A stretch of 64,000 nt of DNA, taken from positions 2,170,001-2,234,000 of the forward strand of contig NC_016475.1 in NCBI RefSeq assembly GCF_000226095.1, read 5' to 3'. Both the position numbers and the translations under genes were made by a program. Shown piece after piece: positions 11,230 to 22,245 of the stretch. Numbering within the stretch: position 1 is the stretch's first letter; each line of letters starts with the position of its first letter. Under the pieces are notes generated by a model. It was not told the DNA's origin, searched no databases, and saw only the letters and a list, made by a program, of their open reading frames with translations. Source of the stretch: Thermothelomyces thermophilus ATCC 42464. Its lineage: Eukaryota; Ascomycota; Sordariomycetes; Sordariales; Chaetomiaceae.

Positions 11230-13950
11230 ACCAATCACGGCTCCACGATGTGCCCATCTCTCGGTCGACGATGACTGGAGCCAACGTGTTCCCCGGGTAC
11301 ACTTGAAATGCATTTTCTCATTACACTCATGGCTCCTATAGAAGGGGGAAGGTTCCTATAGAGGTACTCGACAGGGGAAAGTTGGCTGGCTTGGTCGTTT
11401 GTGGACGAGACAGGACCGCATATACACATCGTGAGGCAGAAACGCTCTACAGGGCGGTGGGGGTTAAGCAACCTGTATAATCGATTGCGTCCAGGACTGT
11501 CGACGGCTGTCACCAGCCTGGGCTTGCTTGTGTATCATAGCCCTCCCACCATCGACATTTATTAACGACTCGAGAAAGGAATAACCGGAAAACTTTTTTT
11601 TTAAAAAAAAAAATACCTCTTAGCAAGCACGTAGGTACATGCATGCACCGATCTTGCCCTAACCCGTACTACATCCGTCCCCTATCCGACCTCGTTTCCG
11701 GAAGATCCCCCCCCCCCCCCCCCCAACGCACCTAACCAATGCGTGCAATTTCCTATCTGGTAGGGCTGCATAGCGCCATCGGGGGTGCCGCAACAAGACG
11801 AAGATGGATCTACTACTTACCTACCTACCTTACGGACGTGGGATCATGTCAATCAACAACAGAGCCCAAACCAGCCCAAGGACCCGGATGTCTCAAACCG
11901 TCTTCATTCACCATCAGTTACTATCTCATTTTCCACCACCATCAACCCCCTCCATCCCCCTCCTACCCTCTCTCCCTCCCCATCCTCATCATCCAGGAGT
12001 GGAAAGCTATCCCACCGCCACGGTAATGAAACAAAAAAAGAAAAAAACGAAAAAAAGAAAGAAAAAGAAAATGTGACTACCCAACTTATCTACCTACCCA
12101 CCTAACTAGCTACGGTTACCCCCGCTATCCCTGTCAAGGGGCGCCGCTCTCATCTCTCAAAAGGGCTGCCGGCATGGTCTAGTACCACGCCCTAAATATG
12201 CAAGTACTCTCCTCTGCATGCGGGGTGGCCTGCATCTGTCTGCGTGGAATCTGTGTACATACACATACATACGTATATGTAGGGATGTATGTACCTACGT
12301 ACATGCATTCACTGCACGCACGCGCGTGTGTATATGTGTGTATGCAACAACAGTAACAAAAAAAAAAAAAATTGCGGCCTGACACCATCCCAAAGTAAGC
12401 AACATGACGCACCCCGAGACGGCGAAGGCAGGACATGTTCACGCCGTGCTCGCTAAAGGGCGGGTATCTACCGTTACCGGACCTAAAGGGAGGCAGGCAC
12501 TTACTGGTAGGTACTTCACCTTTGCAGACCAACTATTACCCCTTTTCCTGCTGCTGCTGCTACTCCCACTACTACTCCTGCTCCGGAATACTTTGGAGGT
12601 AAGATAGATAGGTGGCTCCGACACGTCATATGTATTGTTGTTGTTGTTGAAGGGTGGTGAGGGGTTCCTGTCTCTCCGAGTGATGGAGTGGTACGGGAGG
12701 AGGGGGGAGGGACTGCCCGTGGGTAGGCAGGTGGTGGTGGGGAGCCTGAGGAGGGAAGACAACGACGAGAATCCGAAGGCGGATGATGCGATGCGGCCCC
12801 CGCGCCCGCGTGCACATTGGGGTCGCATATCCAGCGACCTGGCACATGGAGGGGACGCGAATGACATGTGGATTACGGAGTACGCGGTAGGAGCTCGAGG
12901 GGCGGAGGCGATGGATGGATGGGGAAGCTAGAGTTCTAGTCGCAGACTAAAGGATGGAAGGGAAGCAAAAGCAAGTTACAGACATGGAGGTGGCTTAGTG
13001 AGCCCACTTTACAAGCAAGGTACGCAGGAGGTATCTGTGTATGGTAGCAGGTAGCTGAGAGGTGGTGAACTTTTGCAGAGAGCGATGATGAAAATATCAA
13101 AAGTCCCGAGGTTGGGACGTACCTGCGCGCGTTTGCACGGTTCTTTGGTTCGATCTTAATCCCGGAGTTGGTGTTTCAACAAGCTGAGTTCGGACTCGCC
13201 TGCAATGAATCACTTACCACCAAAGGGTTGACATGCAGTTGAATCTCTAGATTGATGGCTTCTAACTCGTTAGCATTAGTGAACACTAACTAGAGAGTTA
13301 GCTACCTTGAGTTAGTCGTCGGCGAGCACATGAAACCTTTTGCTCATGTGCTCCCTTACCCTCCTATATGTAATCCGTACTCTATTACTCCTTCCATACT
13401 AGTAACTAGCCTTGGATAGCTCGTTCGGAATGCGGGGAAGCGCGGCCCCTTCCTAGTACCCCTTCCCATTTCAGATGAAATCCAGTTTGCCAAGACTTAA
13501 GGAAGCAATATCAAAGGTGGAGGCAAGAGGGGACAAGATACGCTATCGACACTTCCCTCTGGCTGCCGGATGGGCTGTATTCCGTACATACCTACCTTAC
13601 ATAGAGACTGCCAGGACGTTATCGTTTCCTTGTATTCCTATGAGTCAGTACTGCCGCGTGAAGCGGAAAGCGAGCGCCGTAGCCGCAGCCGCACCCCTTT
13701 CTCAGTGATCAATCGCAAAAGCGCACCTACCTTCCGCCCAATCCGGGTTCCGCTGCAATTCCGCACACCCGCGGGCCCATGCTGTGCCACATCGTCGTCG
13801 CGCATAATTGCCGACGAGTGTCGACGCTAAACACATCGCCCGCAATAGTGCCGCCACGAGAGAGCGTGTGAATAAGCTGCATATGCCCAGAAGCCTCGCG
13901 GCACGGACTCTCCTCGAACCAGGATTCGGCAAGGGACCGGCTGTGGCGCG
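11230..13950. other. 2.7-kb spacer, low-complexity rich
   Basis: No gene recognised. It contains an 18-C tract (11707-11724), A-rich runs near 12040-12075 and 12358-12371, TACA/TACG simple sequence (12255-12345), ACCTACCT words, TGTTG repeats near 12630, one TACGGATTAC copy on the minus strand (13370-13379) and a related ATTACGGAGTAC (12873-12884). Open frames here are composed of simple repeats. Confidence 0.6.
13324..13353. repeat. Perfect 10-bp inverted repeat (hairpin)
   Basis: GAGCACATGA (13324-13333) and TCATGTGCTC (13344-13353) are exact reverse complements around a 10-nt loop. Just upstream (13260-13316) are several copies of the words TTAG and CTAACT. No oriented U-run follows, so function is unclear; it may be a remnant of a small inverted-repeat element. 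Confidence 0.7.
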
Positions 13951-15826
13951 ATGGGCGGACACTCGCGGTCCTGGAACGAGCTGAGAGGGGAAGAAGCCAG
14001 CGAGGTGGAGAAGGCGGCGACCAGGAGCATCGGCGGCAGCGATCACGGCCTCGGGGACAGTGATGCGGCACACAAGTCCGGCGCTGACGACAGGCTCTCG
14101 ATCGAGATGGGTACGGTAACAGCGCGCACGACAGATCCCGCTCTCGAATCAGGCAGGCTGTCTCGCCCCGCCTCGGCAGGCACTGAATGCTCTCGCGGCG
14201 CCACGCAGGGAGAAAGAGGCACCGCGGGAGTCGAGTACAAGGTGTACAGACGACGATGGTTCGGCCTCTTGCAGTTGACGCTCCTTAATATCATTGTTAG
14301 CTGGGATGTAAGTGGCACTTTCTTTCGGCACACCTCAGTTCTCATGGCCGTCGTCGAGGTCTCCCGAGTAGTGGTATTGGGGAGAACCGGCCGTTCGTGC
14401 TCCCCTTCAACCCTCGGCTGGATGTTGTTCCCGCTCAATTGATTTGTCTCACCTGGCGCGGGACGGCAACTGTGCATTAAAAGGAAAATGCACGCTTGGC
14501 CCCTTGCTGACCGTCTTCCTCATTAGTGGCTCACGTTTTCGCCCGTAGCCAGCCATGCGGCACGGTACTTTCACACCACCGAGACCATCATCAACTGGCT
14601 AAGCACGGCATTTCTGTTCGCCTTCACATTCGCTACCCCTGCGGTCATCTACGTGCTGCATCTGGGCCCAAAGAAGTCCATCGTCACAGCGGCCGCCCTC
14701 CTTCTCGTTGGGAACTGGATTCGCTTTGCAGGCTCACATTCCAGTTCCAAGGGATTATTTGGGGTAGTCATGTTCGGCCAGGTCCTCACTGGCCTCGCAC
14801 AACCATTCGTTCTCGCCGCTCCCGCCCGATACTCCGACCTTTGGTTCACCAACCGGGGCCGAGTGGCCGCAACGGCCCTGACAAGCCTCGCAAACCCCCT
14901 CGGCGCGGCACTCGGCCAGCTAATCGTCCCATTCTGGGTCAACCAGCCAAGCGACATCTCTCGCATGGTCCTTTACGTCTCCATCATTGTGGGTCGACAT
15001 TGCTTTCTCATTGTGTCATTATCTTCGACTTTCTGCTAACCAGCATCTCAAGTCGTCCGTCTGCGCTGTGCCCGCCTTCTTCATCCCCTCATGTCCTCCC
15101 ACCCCTGTAGCGCCCTCCGCGGAAACCCCCAAACTCTCCCTCAGCGCCTCAGCCAAGATTCTCTTCAATCAGCTCGAGTTCTGGCTTCTCTTGGTTCCCT
15201 TCGCGGTTTACGTCGGCCTCTTCAACTCCATCTCATCTCTCCTCAACCAGATCTTCCTACCGTACGGGTACAGCGACGAGGAAGCGGGCATCGCCGGCGC
15301 GCTGCTCATCATCGTCGGTCTGGTCGCCTCGGCCGTCACGTCCCCGATCATCGACCGGACCAAGTCGTACCTGCTCGCGATCCGGATCGCCGTCCCGCTC
15401 ATCGGCCTCTGCTACCTCGTCTTCATCTGGATGCCCGGCACCCGCGACGGGGGCGGCGTAGCAGGGCCGTACGTCGTCATGGCGGTCTTGGGCGGCACGT
15501 CCTTCTCGCTGCTCCCGATCGTCGTTGAGTACCTGGTCGAGTTGACGCACCCGATCAGCCCGGCCGTCACGTCGACACTGTCGTGGAGCGGGGGCCAGCT
15601 GCTGGGTGGCATCCTAATCGTCGTCTCCGGGGCGCTCAAGAAGGGGGAAGAGGGGGATCCGCCGGGGGACATGACTAACGCCCTGATCCTCCACGCGGTG
15701 CTTGCGCTCGTGGCAGTGCCTCTGCCTCTGTGCTTGGGCTTGTTTGGACGAAAGGAAAAGTTGTTGTTGAGGCGGGTGAGGTCGGACGAGGAGGGGAGAG
15801 ACGATACTGGACCGGGTCAAGCTTGA
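13951..15826 (+). CDS. MFS transporter of the SLC49/FLVCR-DIRC2-like type
   Basis: Exons 13951-14307, 14527-14988 and about 15053-15826, roughly 530 aa (acceptor 15043 would add three residues, [18 protein letters not shown] fits the family better). A 95-residue disordered cytoplasmic N-terminus precedes [22 protein letters not shown], the first membrane helix. About 12 hydrophobic helices follow, including [41 protein letters not shown] and [20 protein letters not shown]. The sequence [23 protein letters not shown] in the first half resembles SLC49-family proteins, which carry haem, choline or related organic solutes. The fungal substrate is unknown. The tail is short and acidic/basic. Next gene ERG27 is convergent, 288 bp away. 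Confidence 0.82.
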
Positions 15827-16114
15827 CTGAATATTGTTGTACTGTGGGCGATCTGATGGTGTTCATGGCTGGCCATGTTTCACGAGATGGAGTTTGTACA
15901 TGATGAGCATAACCCACTCCCCCGCGCCCCTCCCCCGTCTTTTCCGTTGTTGATTTGAAAGCTGTATGATACCCCATGCGGATAATAGGAAGAATTGGTT
16001 GAAGATAGCACACAGTCGAGTCACATCTATTTTTTGTGTTTTCAACATTACCATTATAGGGGATTAAAACATTATGCAGTCCTTCACCCGTCTCTTTTTC
16101 CTTTTAGATTCTTT

Positions 16115-17581
16115 CTATGAGCGCCCTGCCTCGGCCGCGTCGACCATGGCCTCCCACCGCTCCCTCAGCTCTTCCATCCGCTTCCAGCACTCGGCCCCGA
16201 GCTCCTTGAACTCGACAAGCTTCTCCTCCGTCACGTCCACCGCCCCGGGTCTCCGGCCAGCCAGCTTGTGCTCCTGCCTGAGCTCGCGCATCTCCTCGAC
16301 CCGGCCCTCCCATCCCCACCCGTCTACCTCGGTCTTCTTGACCCGGCACCCCCCCCACCGGTCGGTGCTGGACCCCCACTTGACGCGCTCTGCCCGCGCC
16401 CCGTCCAGCCAGCCCTGCTCCTGCAGCGCCAGCCACACGGCCGCGCACGCGCCGTTGTACGCCGTGATCACGTGCCACGGCGAGCCCAGCCAGCGGGCCA
16501 CGTAGAGCACCACGTTGTACCAGAAGAACATGAAGGCGTTGAGCGGGAACAGGGTCGTCTGCACGATGCCCGGGTGGACGACGTAGATCTTGGGCGGGGT
16601 GGTGGCGGTGTTGTTGGCGATGTTGAGGAATCGGTCGACGTAGGGCCTGGAGGCCGGGAGAGTGGCCGTCAGCGCCAGAACGTCCGTCAGCCGCTTGCTG
16701 GACTCGTAGGCCGCGGGGATCGTGACGGCCTCAAAGTCGTCCAGCGAGAGGCTGTCCCACTCCCCCTCCACGCTCGACTCCCAGATGATGCGTCCCGGCG
16801 GCAGGGCGCTACCCGCGGGGCGGCTCATGAGCGGCACGAGCCGCTGGGCGAAGACGTAGTGGCCGAAGACGTTGGCACAAAAGATCTCGCCCATCTGCGG
16901 GGTCCCCTCTTCCCCCTTGGCTCCTTTGATCGGGTCGATGACGTGCCCGGCCAGCGCGCCCTTGAAGGTCGGCCATGTCGTGGCGCTGACCAGACCCTTT
17001 GTGAAGATGTTGTGGAAGACCTTGGGCCAGTCGAGCCCGTACCAGCCCCCCATCCCGGCGTTGAAGATGACGGAATCCAGGCGGGGGATCGTGACGTCGG
17101 TGAGGGACACGAAGTCGTCATCGTCGCTCGGGCTGCTGAGAGTGCCGGAGACGAGCTGGTGCGCGGCCTGGCGGATGGAAGGCAGGCTGCACAGGTCGAG
17201 CTGGACGCTGAGGATGTGGACCCGTTTCGTGGTCTGCTTCGGGTCGTAGTTCGGGCCTGCCCGCGCGCGGAGGACCTTGGACGTGGCCGCGAACTCCTTC
17301 GTATGTTGCCGGAGACCATCGACGGTCTCCCGAGACTTCTTCGCGCTCCGCGTGGTTGGTATCAATACTAGATGCGAGGAGAGGGATCGCGTGGTGAGGT
17401 ATTCGTCGATGAGGCGCTCGCCGATGCCAAAGCCGATGCCGCTGCCGACCTCTCACGTCAGACCAATCAATGGTGTTGAGTGCTCCCCCTTCCGATGCAG
17501 GACGTACCTATTACCGCCCGTCACCAGGACGAACAGGGTGTGCTCGGGTGGGATGGCTTCCCAAGGTGCTTTTGCCGACAT
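16115..17581 (-). CDS. ERG27: 3-keto-steroid reductase, ergosterol pathway
   Basis: Two exons on the minus strand, 17508-17581 and 16115-17441, with a 66-nt intron; 466 aa. Start MSAKAPWEAIPPEHTLFVLV leads into the NADPH-binding motif TGGNSGIGFGIG (residues 21-32), whose Ser codon is restored exactly by the splice. Further SDR motifs are VIFNAGMGGWYG (NAG) and the catalytic YESSK. The length, the RLIDEYLTTRSLSSHL segment after the Rossmann loop, the hydrophobic membrane-associated part FPLNAFMFFWYNVVLYVARWL and the charged C-terminus match fungal Erg27. It reduces the C-3 ketone during C-4 demethylation of sterols, at the ER membrane and lipid droplets, in complex with Erg25, Erg26 and Erg28. 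A generic SDR is the alternative, but less likely. Confidence 0.85.
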
Positions 17582-18282
17582 CGTATGCCTTCGATATCTT
17601 GTGACAAGACTGCTGAAGGGGGGGAGCCCCAATTTTCGGAATCGGAATTCGACGCCTTGGGCTCTCAGACCCCGTCATCCAAGATGGCAAGCTGGAGGGG
17701 AGTCAGGTCGGCGCCTCGTGCAGGCGCCGGGCCAAGCCGCTGTCAGTGGAAATTTTGTCGTCTCAATTGACACCCGCTTAGGGTTACACGTGCGTGGTGC
17801 TGGCGGAAACTAGGCGTTCTGTGAAGGCAAAATGAGAATCTGTAGCAATTTGCCGTTTGTGTGGTTAAATTTCTGCTAGAGTATGGTTGTGATCTAGTTA
17901 GTTTCGAAAAACCACACCCATCCAAAAGTGTTTCCTCATGTACTTCAGGGGCAGCCTGCTTCATATCCTTCCAAGAGCAGTAGGCGATCTTCGCTAGTTG
18001 TTATTCCCTAGAGAACACTAGTGTGGATCTCCGCGGTGGGCCCCAACGCTGAGTTGGGATGCCCCACATTTCAAGCACCCCGCCGAAGCTTACCAGGCAC
18101 ATGCATAAGGCATGTAATGCAAGTCCGCACTACGTCGGGCCCAGATCCTGCTAAAGAAGTACGCAATAAGGCGAAATAACACACAGCGCTGCATTCCGTA
18201 GTTCCACGTTTTATGCCTACACCTCTAGTTGGCCAAGGTTTCTCGGCATCGACGCGTCTTGCATGGCTTACAATGCATCACC
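17582..18282. other. Divergent spacer between ERG27 and OB-fold gene
   Basis: Probably carries both promoters. It includes a small hairpin, CCAAC-GCTGA-GTTGG, near 18045-18060. No gene is recognised. Confidence 0.5.
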
Positions 18283-19356
18283 ATGCTCAACAAGATACTG
18301 ATCTTCACTGGAGCGCCGGAAAAACATGCTCTTGATTGGAGCGCCAGCGGGTTGCTGACGGAATTTGAAGACGCCATCGCTCGGTTTGTGGGTCTCCATT
18401 CCGAGCACCGCCCACCTTCCACCACGCCGACACCGAAACACGCTGCTTGGAGGTCGCTGCCCTTGGCCAACGCGAAGATTGGAACTGGATTCTCGCAGCA
18501 CTATGGCACCATCTTTGACGATGGCCTCGACGAATCTGCCTCCGAATCGGGCCTCGAGTTCCTGGATACCGTGACTTTGCCCCTCGCCTCGGGCGGCGGC
18601 GACAGCGAGCACGATCCCGCCCGCTCTCAATTCTACGAGCACTCAATGGCCGCCCATGATGGTTTCACGCCCTCCCAGCTGATCTCCCAATCCACCGGGC
18701 AGGAAACAACATCATTCATCAGCGACCGCACCTCCTCCTTTCTAAGTGGCGATGGCAGCCACGCAGGGCCCATCAAGGAACCGTTACTGGTCCGGGGTAG
18801 CGACCTTGTCAGTGACCTCAGGAACATTCCTTCGGCAACATACCTTCTCAGAATTCAGCCGCAAACCTTCACCTGCAACTTGATCGTAGGCATCATCTCC
18901 ATCTCCCAGCCACGGGCCGTCAAGACCCGCTGGGGCGCCACCAAGTACCTCGTCGAGCTGCTTGTCGGGGACGAGACCAAGGCGGGCTTTGCCATAACCT
19001 ACTGGCTTCCGTCTGACAACTTGGATGACAGCCCTCTGGCGGGGCTGCGAGTTCGAGATATCATTCTCATTCAGAATGTGGCTTTTAATGTTTTTACAAA
19101 CAAGGTCTACGGGTCCAGCGTGCGGAAAAACTGGACCAAAGTACACTTGCTCTACCGGATGAAGCTGGACTCTCGAGACCCTGGCGGTTATTACAGCGCA
19201 TCCGACTTGGCGGGCACGGGGACCGTTCACCCTCAGCTCGACAAAACGCGGCGTGTTCGCGACTGGGTGCTCAATTTCGTTGGTCGAGAAACTCGCACCG
19301 GTACGAACCGCCAGGCCCGCTGGAACCAACCCCCCGCGGATGATACGCAGCTGTAA
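18283..19356 (+). CDS. Conserved fungal protein with OB-fold-like domain, function unknown
   Basis: Single exon, 357 aa. The first in-frame ATG gives MLNKILIFTGAPEKHALDWS. Residues 50-165 are acidic, Ser/Thr-rich and probably disordered. Residues about 180-300 form a compact domain: an amphipathic lead (YLLRIQPQTFTCNLIVGIIS), the strand-rich RWGATKYLVELLVGDETKAG, FAITYWLPSDNL, GLRVRDIILIQNVAFNVF and KVYGSSVRKNWTKVHLLYR. The alternating hydrophobic strands and the LRVRDIILIQNVA element, like the L45/strand 3 region of single-strand DNA-binding OB folds, suggest nucleic-acid binding, for instance in a telomere or repair complex. That is inference from pattern only. The basic tail has no clear localisation signal. 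Confidence 0.6.
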   Translation: MLNKILIFTGAPEKHALDWSASGLLTEFEDAIARFVGLHSEHRPPSTTPTPKHAAWRSLPLANAKIGTGFSQHYGTIFDDGLDESASESGLEFLDTVTLPLASGGGDSEHDPARSQFYEHSMAAHDGFTPSQLISQSTGQETTSFISDRTSSFLSGDGSHAGPIKEPLLVRGSDLVSDLRNIPSATYLLRIQPQTFTCNLIVGIISISQPRAVKTRWGATKYLVELLVGDETKAGFAITYWLPSDNLDDSPLAGLRVRDIILIQNVAFNVFTNKVYGSSVRKNWTKVHLLYRMKLDSRDPGGYYSASDLAGTGTVHPQLDKTRRVRDWVLNFVGRETRTGTNRQARWNQPPADDTQL

Positions 19357-19754
19357 TTACAGCTGGGAAAGTTGTTTGAGCTCATTTTAGCCAGCTGCCA
19401 TTATCTGATTTGCGGCAGCATCACGGAGCTGCGCGTCTTTCTCGGGCCCCTCACTTCGCCGCACGGTCGCCCGGATCATACTCGGCTCAGGTACCAGTCA
19501 GAGCCACCGTTCGGCCACGGGCTTGGCACAGCTTTCAGGAAGACCCACGTGTGGGCTGTGTGAATCGAGCAACGCGTCATGACAGAAATTGCGACCACGC
19601 GGCATTCAGGGGGGAGCGGAGGCCTCGCCAGAGCAGGCGATACATAGCGTATCCCGATGCAAAGCTCAATTCCACTTTTCTCGGGCTTTTCAGTGGAGAG
19701 CAGACTCGAAGAGATCAGCGGAGGTAAAAGAATCTCGGCCCGGACCCGGGAAAG
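19357..19754. other. Spacer with Zn2Cys6 gene promoter
   Basis: 398 bp between two plus-strand genes. A stop in the regulator's frame at 19725-19727 precedes its ATG at 19755. No gene recognised. Confidence 0.5.
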
Positions 19755-21122
19755 ATGATGCGCAGAAGTCACAGAAAGTCCCGAAATGGCTGTCTCGAAT
19801 GCAAAAAACGCCACAGTCAGTGCCCTCTTCAACTCTCTTGCCTTTGAAACTTTATATGTTCAGGTCCGTACCGGTTTACTGACGCTTTTCTGCAGTAAAA
19901 GTAATATCTCACCTTCTAGAACCATGCCGCTCTGGGGGACAACGGACTGACCTTGCAGTGCGATGAAACTCGGCCGCAATGTATAAATTGCATGACCGTC
20001 GACCGAAAATGCCAATATTCGTCTCCTTGGTCCAGCACGACGCGGTCGCCGTCGGACCGATCCACCTCTGCAGGACCTGTTTCGACCCCTGCTCCTGCTC
20101 CTGCTCCGGCTCCGGCTCCGGCGTCGTTCCCCGGGTTGCAACCTTCTCACCAGGTCGAGGAACCACACTCGCGGGTTGATATGGTTCATATGCAGCTCTT
20201 GCACCACTACATGACCAACGCCTCACTCTACCCCCTCTTTGAGAACTGCATGAAAGACATCGTCATCAACGTGGCGCTGCGAGAGCCGTACGTGATGTAT
20301 TCGCTTCTTGCCATCTCGGCGCACCATCTCAGCATCTTCCGGCCCGAGCAGCAGCAGTTTTACCGCCACCTGGCTATCCGGCTCCAAACCGAGGGCTTGT
20401 CCATCTTCAACAGCATCGATGTGAGCTTCTATGGCGATTCTGTCGAGAAGCGCATCCCTGCCTTTATCTTCTCCAGTCTGATCGGGATTCACGCGCTCTG
20501 CGACATGCTGCTGCACCGAGATACCGACCCTGACTCGGCCATAGCTGGGTTCCTCAAATACATGAGCCTCCACCGCGGGATGCTCACCGTCATGCACGGC
20601 TACTGGGACGAGCTCAAAAAGTCGGAGCTCAGAGTTTTGTTCGAGGAGCTCGTGCCACAGTGGTTCTCATTGACGAGCGAAGGGCGTGACTGCGATGATA
20701 TTCGCAAGAGGCTCACCGCGGCGGGCCTGGGTACCGACGAGCTGGAGGATGCGCTCCATGCTGTGGACCTCATCCAGTGTGTGCTCGATGCCAAGCCGAA
20801 CGCAGAGAGCCGAGCGTATATCCTTTGCTCTTGGGTGGCAATGCTTCGCCCGGCATTTGTCCCGATGTTGGAGAACGCCCGGCCCGAGGCCCTGGCCGTT
20901 CTTGCGTATTATTTTCTGGCGATGCACCACTGCCGCGGACTGTGGATGATGGGCGATGCCGGCCAGCACTTTCTCACCTTGCTTGCCGAGCACTTTCGCG
21001 GGGGGGAATGGTATGCCTGGGTAGAGACACCGTACCTGATGCTGCAGGATACCTTGAACAAGGAGGCAGAAGGCAGCCAGGCCCAAACAGAAGCAAGCCT
21101 TGAGTCCTTCAACCCCACGTGA
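19755..21122 (+). CDS. Zn2Cys6 transcription factor (UPC2-like type) with a 5-nt microexon
   Basis: Three exons: 19755-19815, 19896-19900 (TAAAA, 5 nt) and 19959-21122; 409 aa. Only inclusion of the microexon gives the zinc cluster: CLECKKRH-IK-CDETRPQCINC, with Cys at residues 13, 16, 23, 30, 33 and 40 (C-x2-C-x6-C-x6-C-x2-C-x6-C). Both flanking introns (80 and 58 nt) have good GT and CAG ends, and skipping the microexon would shift the frame. After an Ala/Pro linker, the regulatory half (MVHMQLLHHYMTNASLYPLF, YVMYSLLAISAHHLSIFRPE) is typical of the large UPC2-like/Fungal_trans_2 class. Role: DNA-binding regulator, target unknown. Its closeness to ERG27 is suggestive because Upc2 controls sterol genes in yeast, but this class is large in moulds. 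Confidence 0.85.
19896..19900 (+). other. 5-nt coding microexon
   Basis: TAAAA between tgcag (ends 19895) and gtaata (starts 19901). It completes ATA and supplies AAA, giving Ile-Lys immediately before the third zinc-cluster Cys. Confidence 0.85.
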
Positions 21123-21332
21123 GTGGCATCTTGATCTGGGCCGCTCGTCACATGACCCCCCCTGCGCGGCGGGCGTTGGAGAGCCCCCCCCCTTCCCCCT
21201 TTTTTCCCCCCTCTGGTCCCCCGTTGTGGGGTTCCGAAGAGCGATCACGACAAACGAGAGGCGGCTACCGAGCAGTTCCCCCCGCCTTAACCGTCACAAC
21301 GTCGAGTAACGACGGCCCGTCGCACCGTCCCG

Positions 21333-22245
21333 ATGGCCCGGAACTTCGTGGTCACTCGGCCACAGGAAGCTGATGCGCCCCGCATCGCCGAGATCCACCT
21401 TGCCGCCATGGACGCCAATCCCTTGCTCCATGCGCAGTTCCCCGCATCCGAGAGCCTCAAGTCTCTGCAGCAATTTCTCGAAGCAGACACCGCCGAACAG
21501 CTGCGAGATCCCTCTAGTGGGGTCCTGATCGCGCGAGATCCGGAGACTGGCGTCATCGCGGGCTTTGCCAAGTGGAACTCGCCGTCGCACCCCGAGGAGG
21601 TCAAGCTAGAGAGCGGAAGCTTGCGCGACCTCGAAGGGTGCCGGCGCGAGTTCCTCGACCGGTATGTGTCGCTTGCGGAGGAGGCTAGAAAGAGATGCTT
21701 TGGGGATCAGCCTTGCTACTGTATGTGCTTATCATTTCCATTTCCCTTTCGGTTTCTGCGTTTCATTCTACGGTAGTATGTCTATCTCAAACGTGTGTGT
21801 GGTCTTCCCACCCCCCCCCCCTTCTCCCAGGGGGCCAGCTGCCGCAACCGGGAGCTAGTTCAATTGTTCTTCGGCCCGGCCCGCTCCAGGGCAGACCTCC
21901 GATCCCTTGCCCCACCCCGCCCGGCTCACTTAGACCTTCTTACCATTAGGGCCGAGCCCAGGCTAACGGATCAGCCGGTCAGGCATAAGTTTCGTTTGCA
22001 CCGACCCGGCGTATCAGGGGCAAGGCGTCGGCACACTGCTCACTCGAAAGGTGCTCGAGCTAGCCAAGACAGACGGACTACAAGTCTACCTGGAGAGCAC
22101 GGATGTGGCAATACCGATGTACCAGAAACTGGGCTTCCGAGTCATTGACGAGTTTCAGATGAAGATACCGGGGCTAACGAGTGATGAAATTACGGTCTCC
22201 TATAGAGAGGTGTGTATGGTGTGGCAACCCGGATCAATGACATGA
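21333..22245 (+). CDS. GNAT-family N-acetyltransferase
   Basis: Two exons, 21333-21720 and 21983-22245, across a 262-nt intron with a poly-C tract; 216 aa. N-terminus MARNFVVTRPQEADAPRIAE is a usual GNAT opening (strand 1 and helix 1 around the IHLAAM segment). The splice restores CYCISFVCTDPAYQGQGVGTLL, which contains the acetyl-CoA-binding motif A (Q-G-Q-G-V-G), followed by VYLESTDVAIPMYQKLGF (motif B, with the common xxYxKxGF ending). It transfers an acetyl group from acetyl-CoA to an amine, but the substrate cannot be told; small-molecule or protein N-acetylation are both possible. It begins 210 bp after the regulator on the same strand. Confidence 0.85.

Noticed and set aside
12439-12867. 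Overlapping frames of 70-140 codons in a spacer
   Set aside because: Composed of simple repeats (poly-Leu, Ser/Pro runs) without conserved pattern.
16268-17371. 367-codon plus-strand frame opposite ERG27
   Set aside because: It is the antisense of a well supported coding exon and has the Arg/Asp/Val-rich composition typical of GC-rich antisense frames.
17770-17785. TTAGGGTTA as an internal telomere repeat
   Set aside because: Only about one and a half repeat units; expected by chance.
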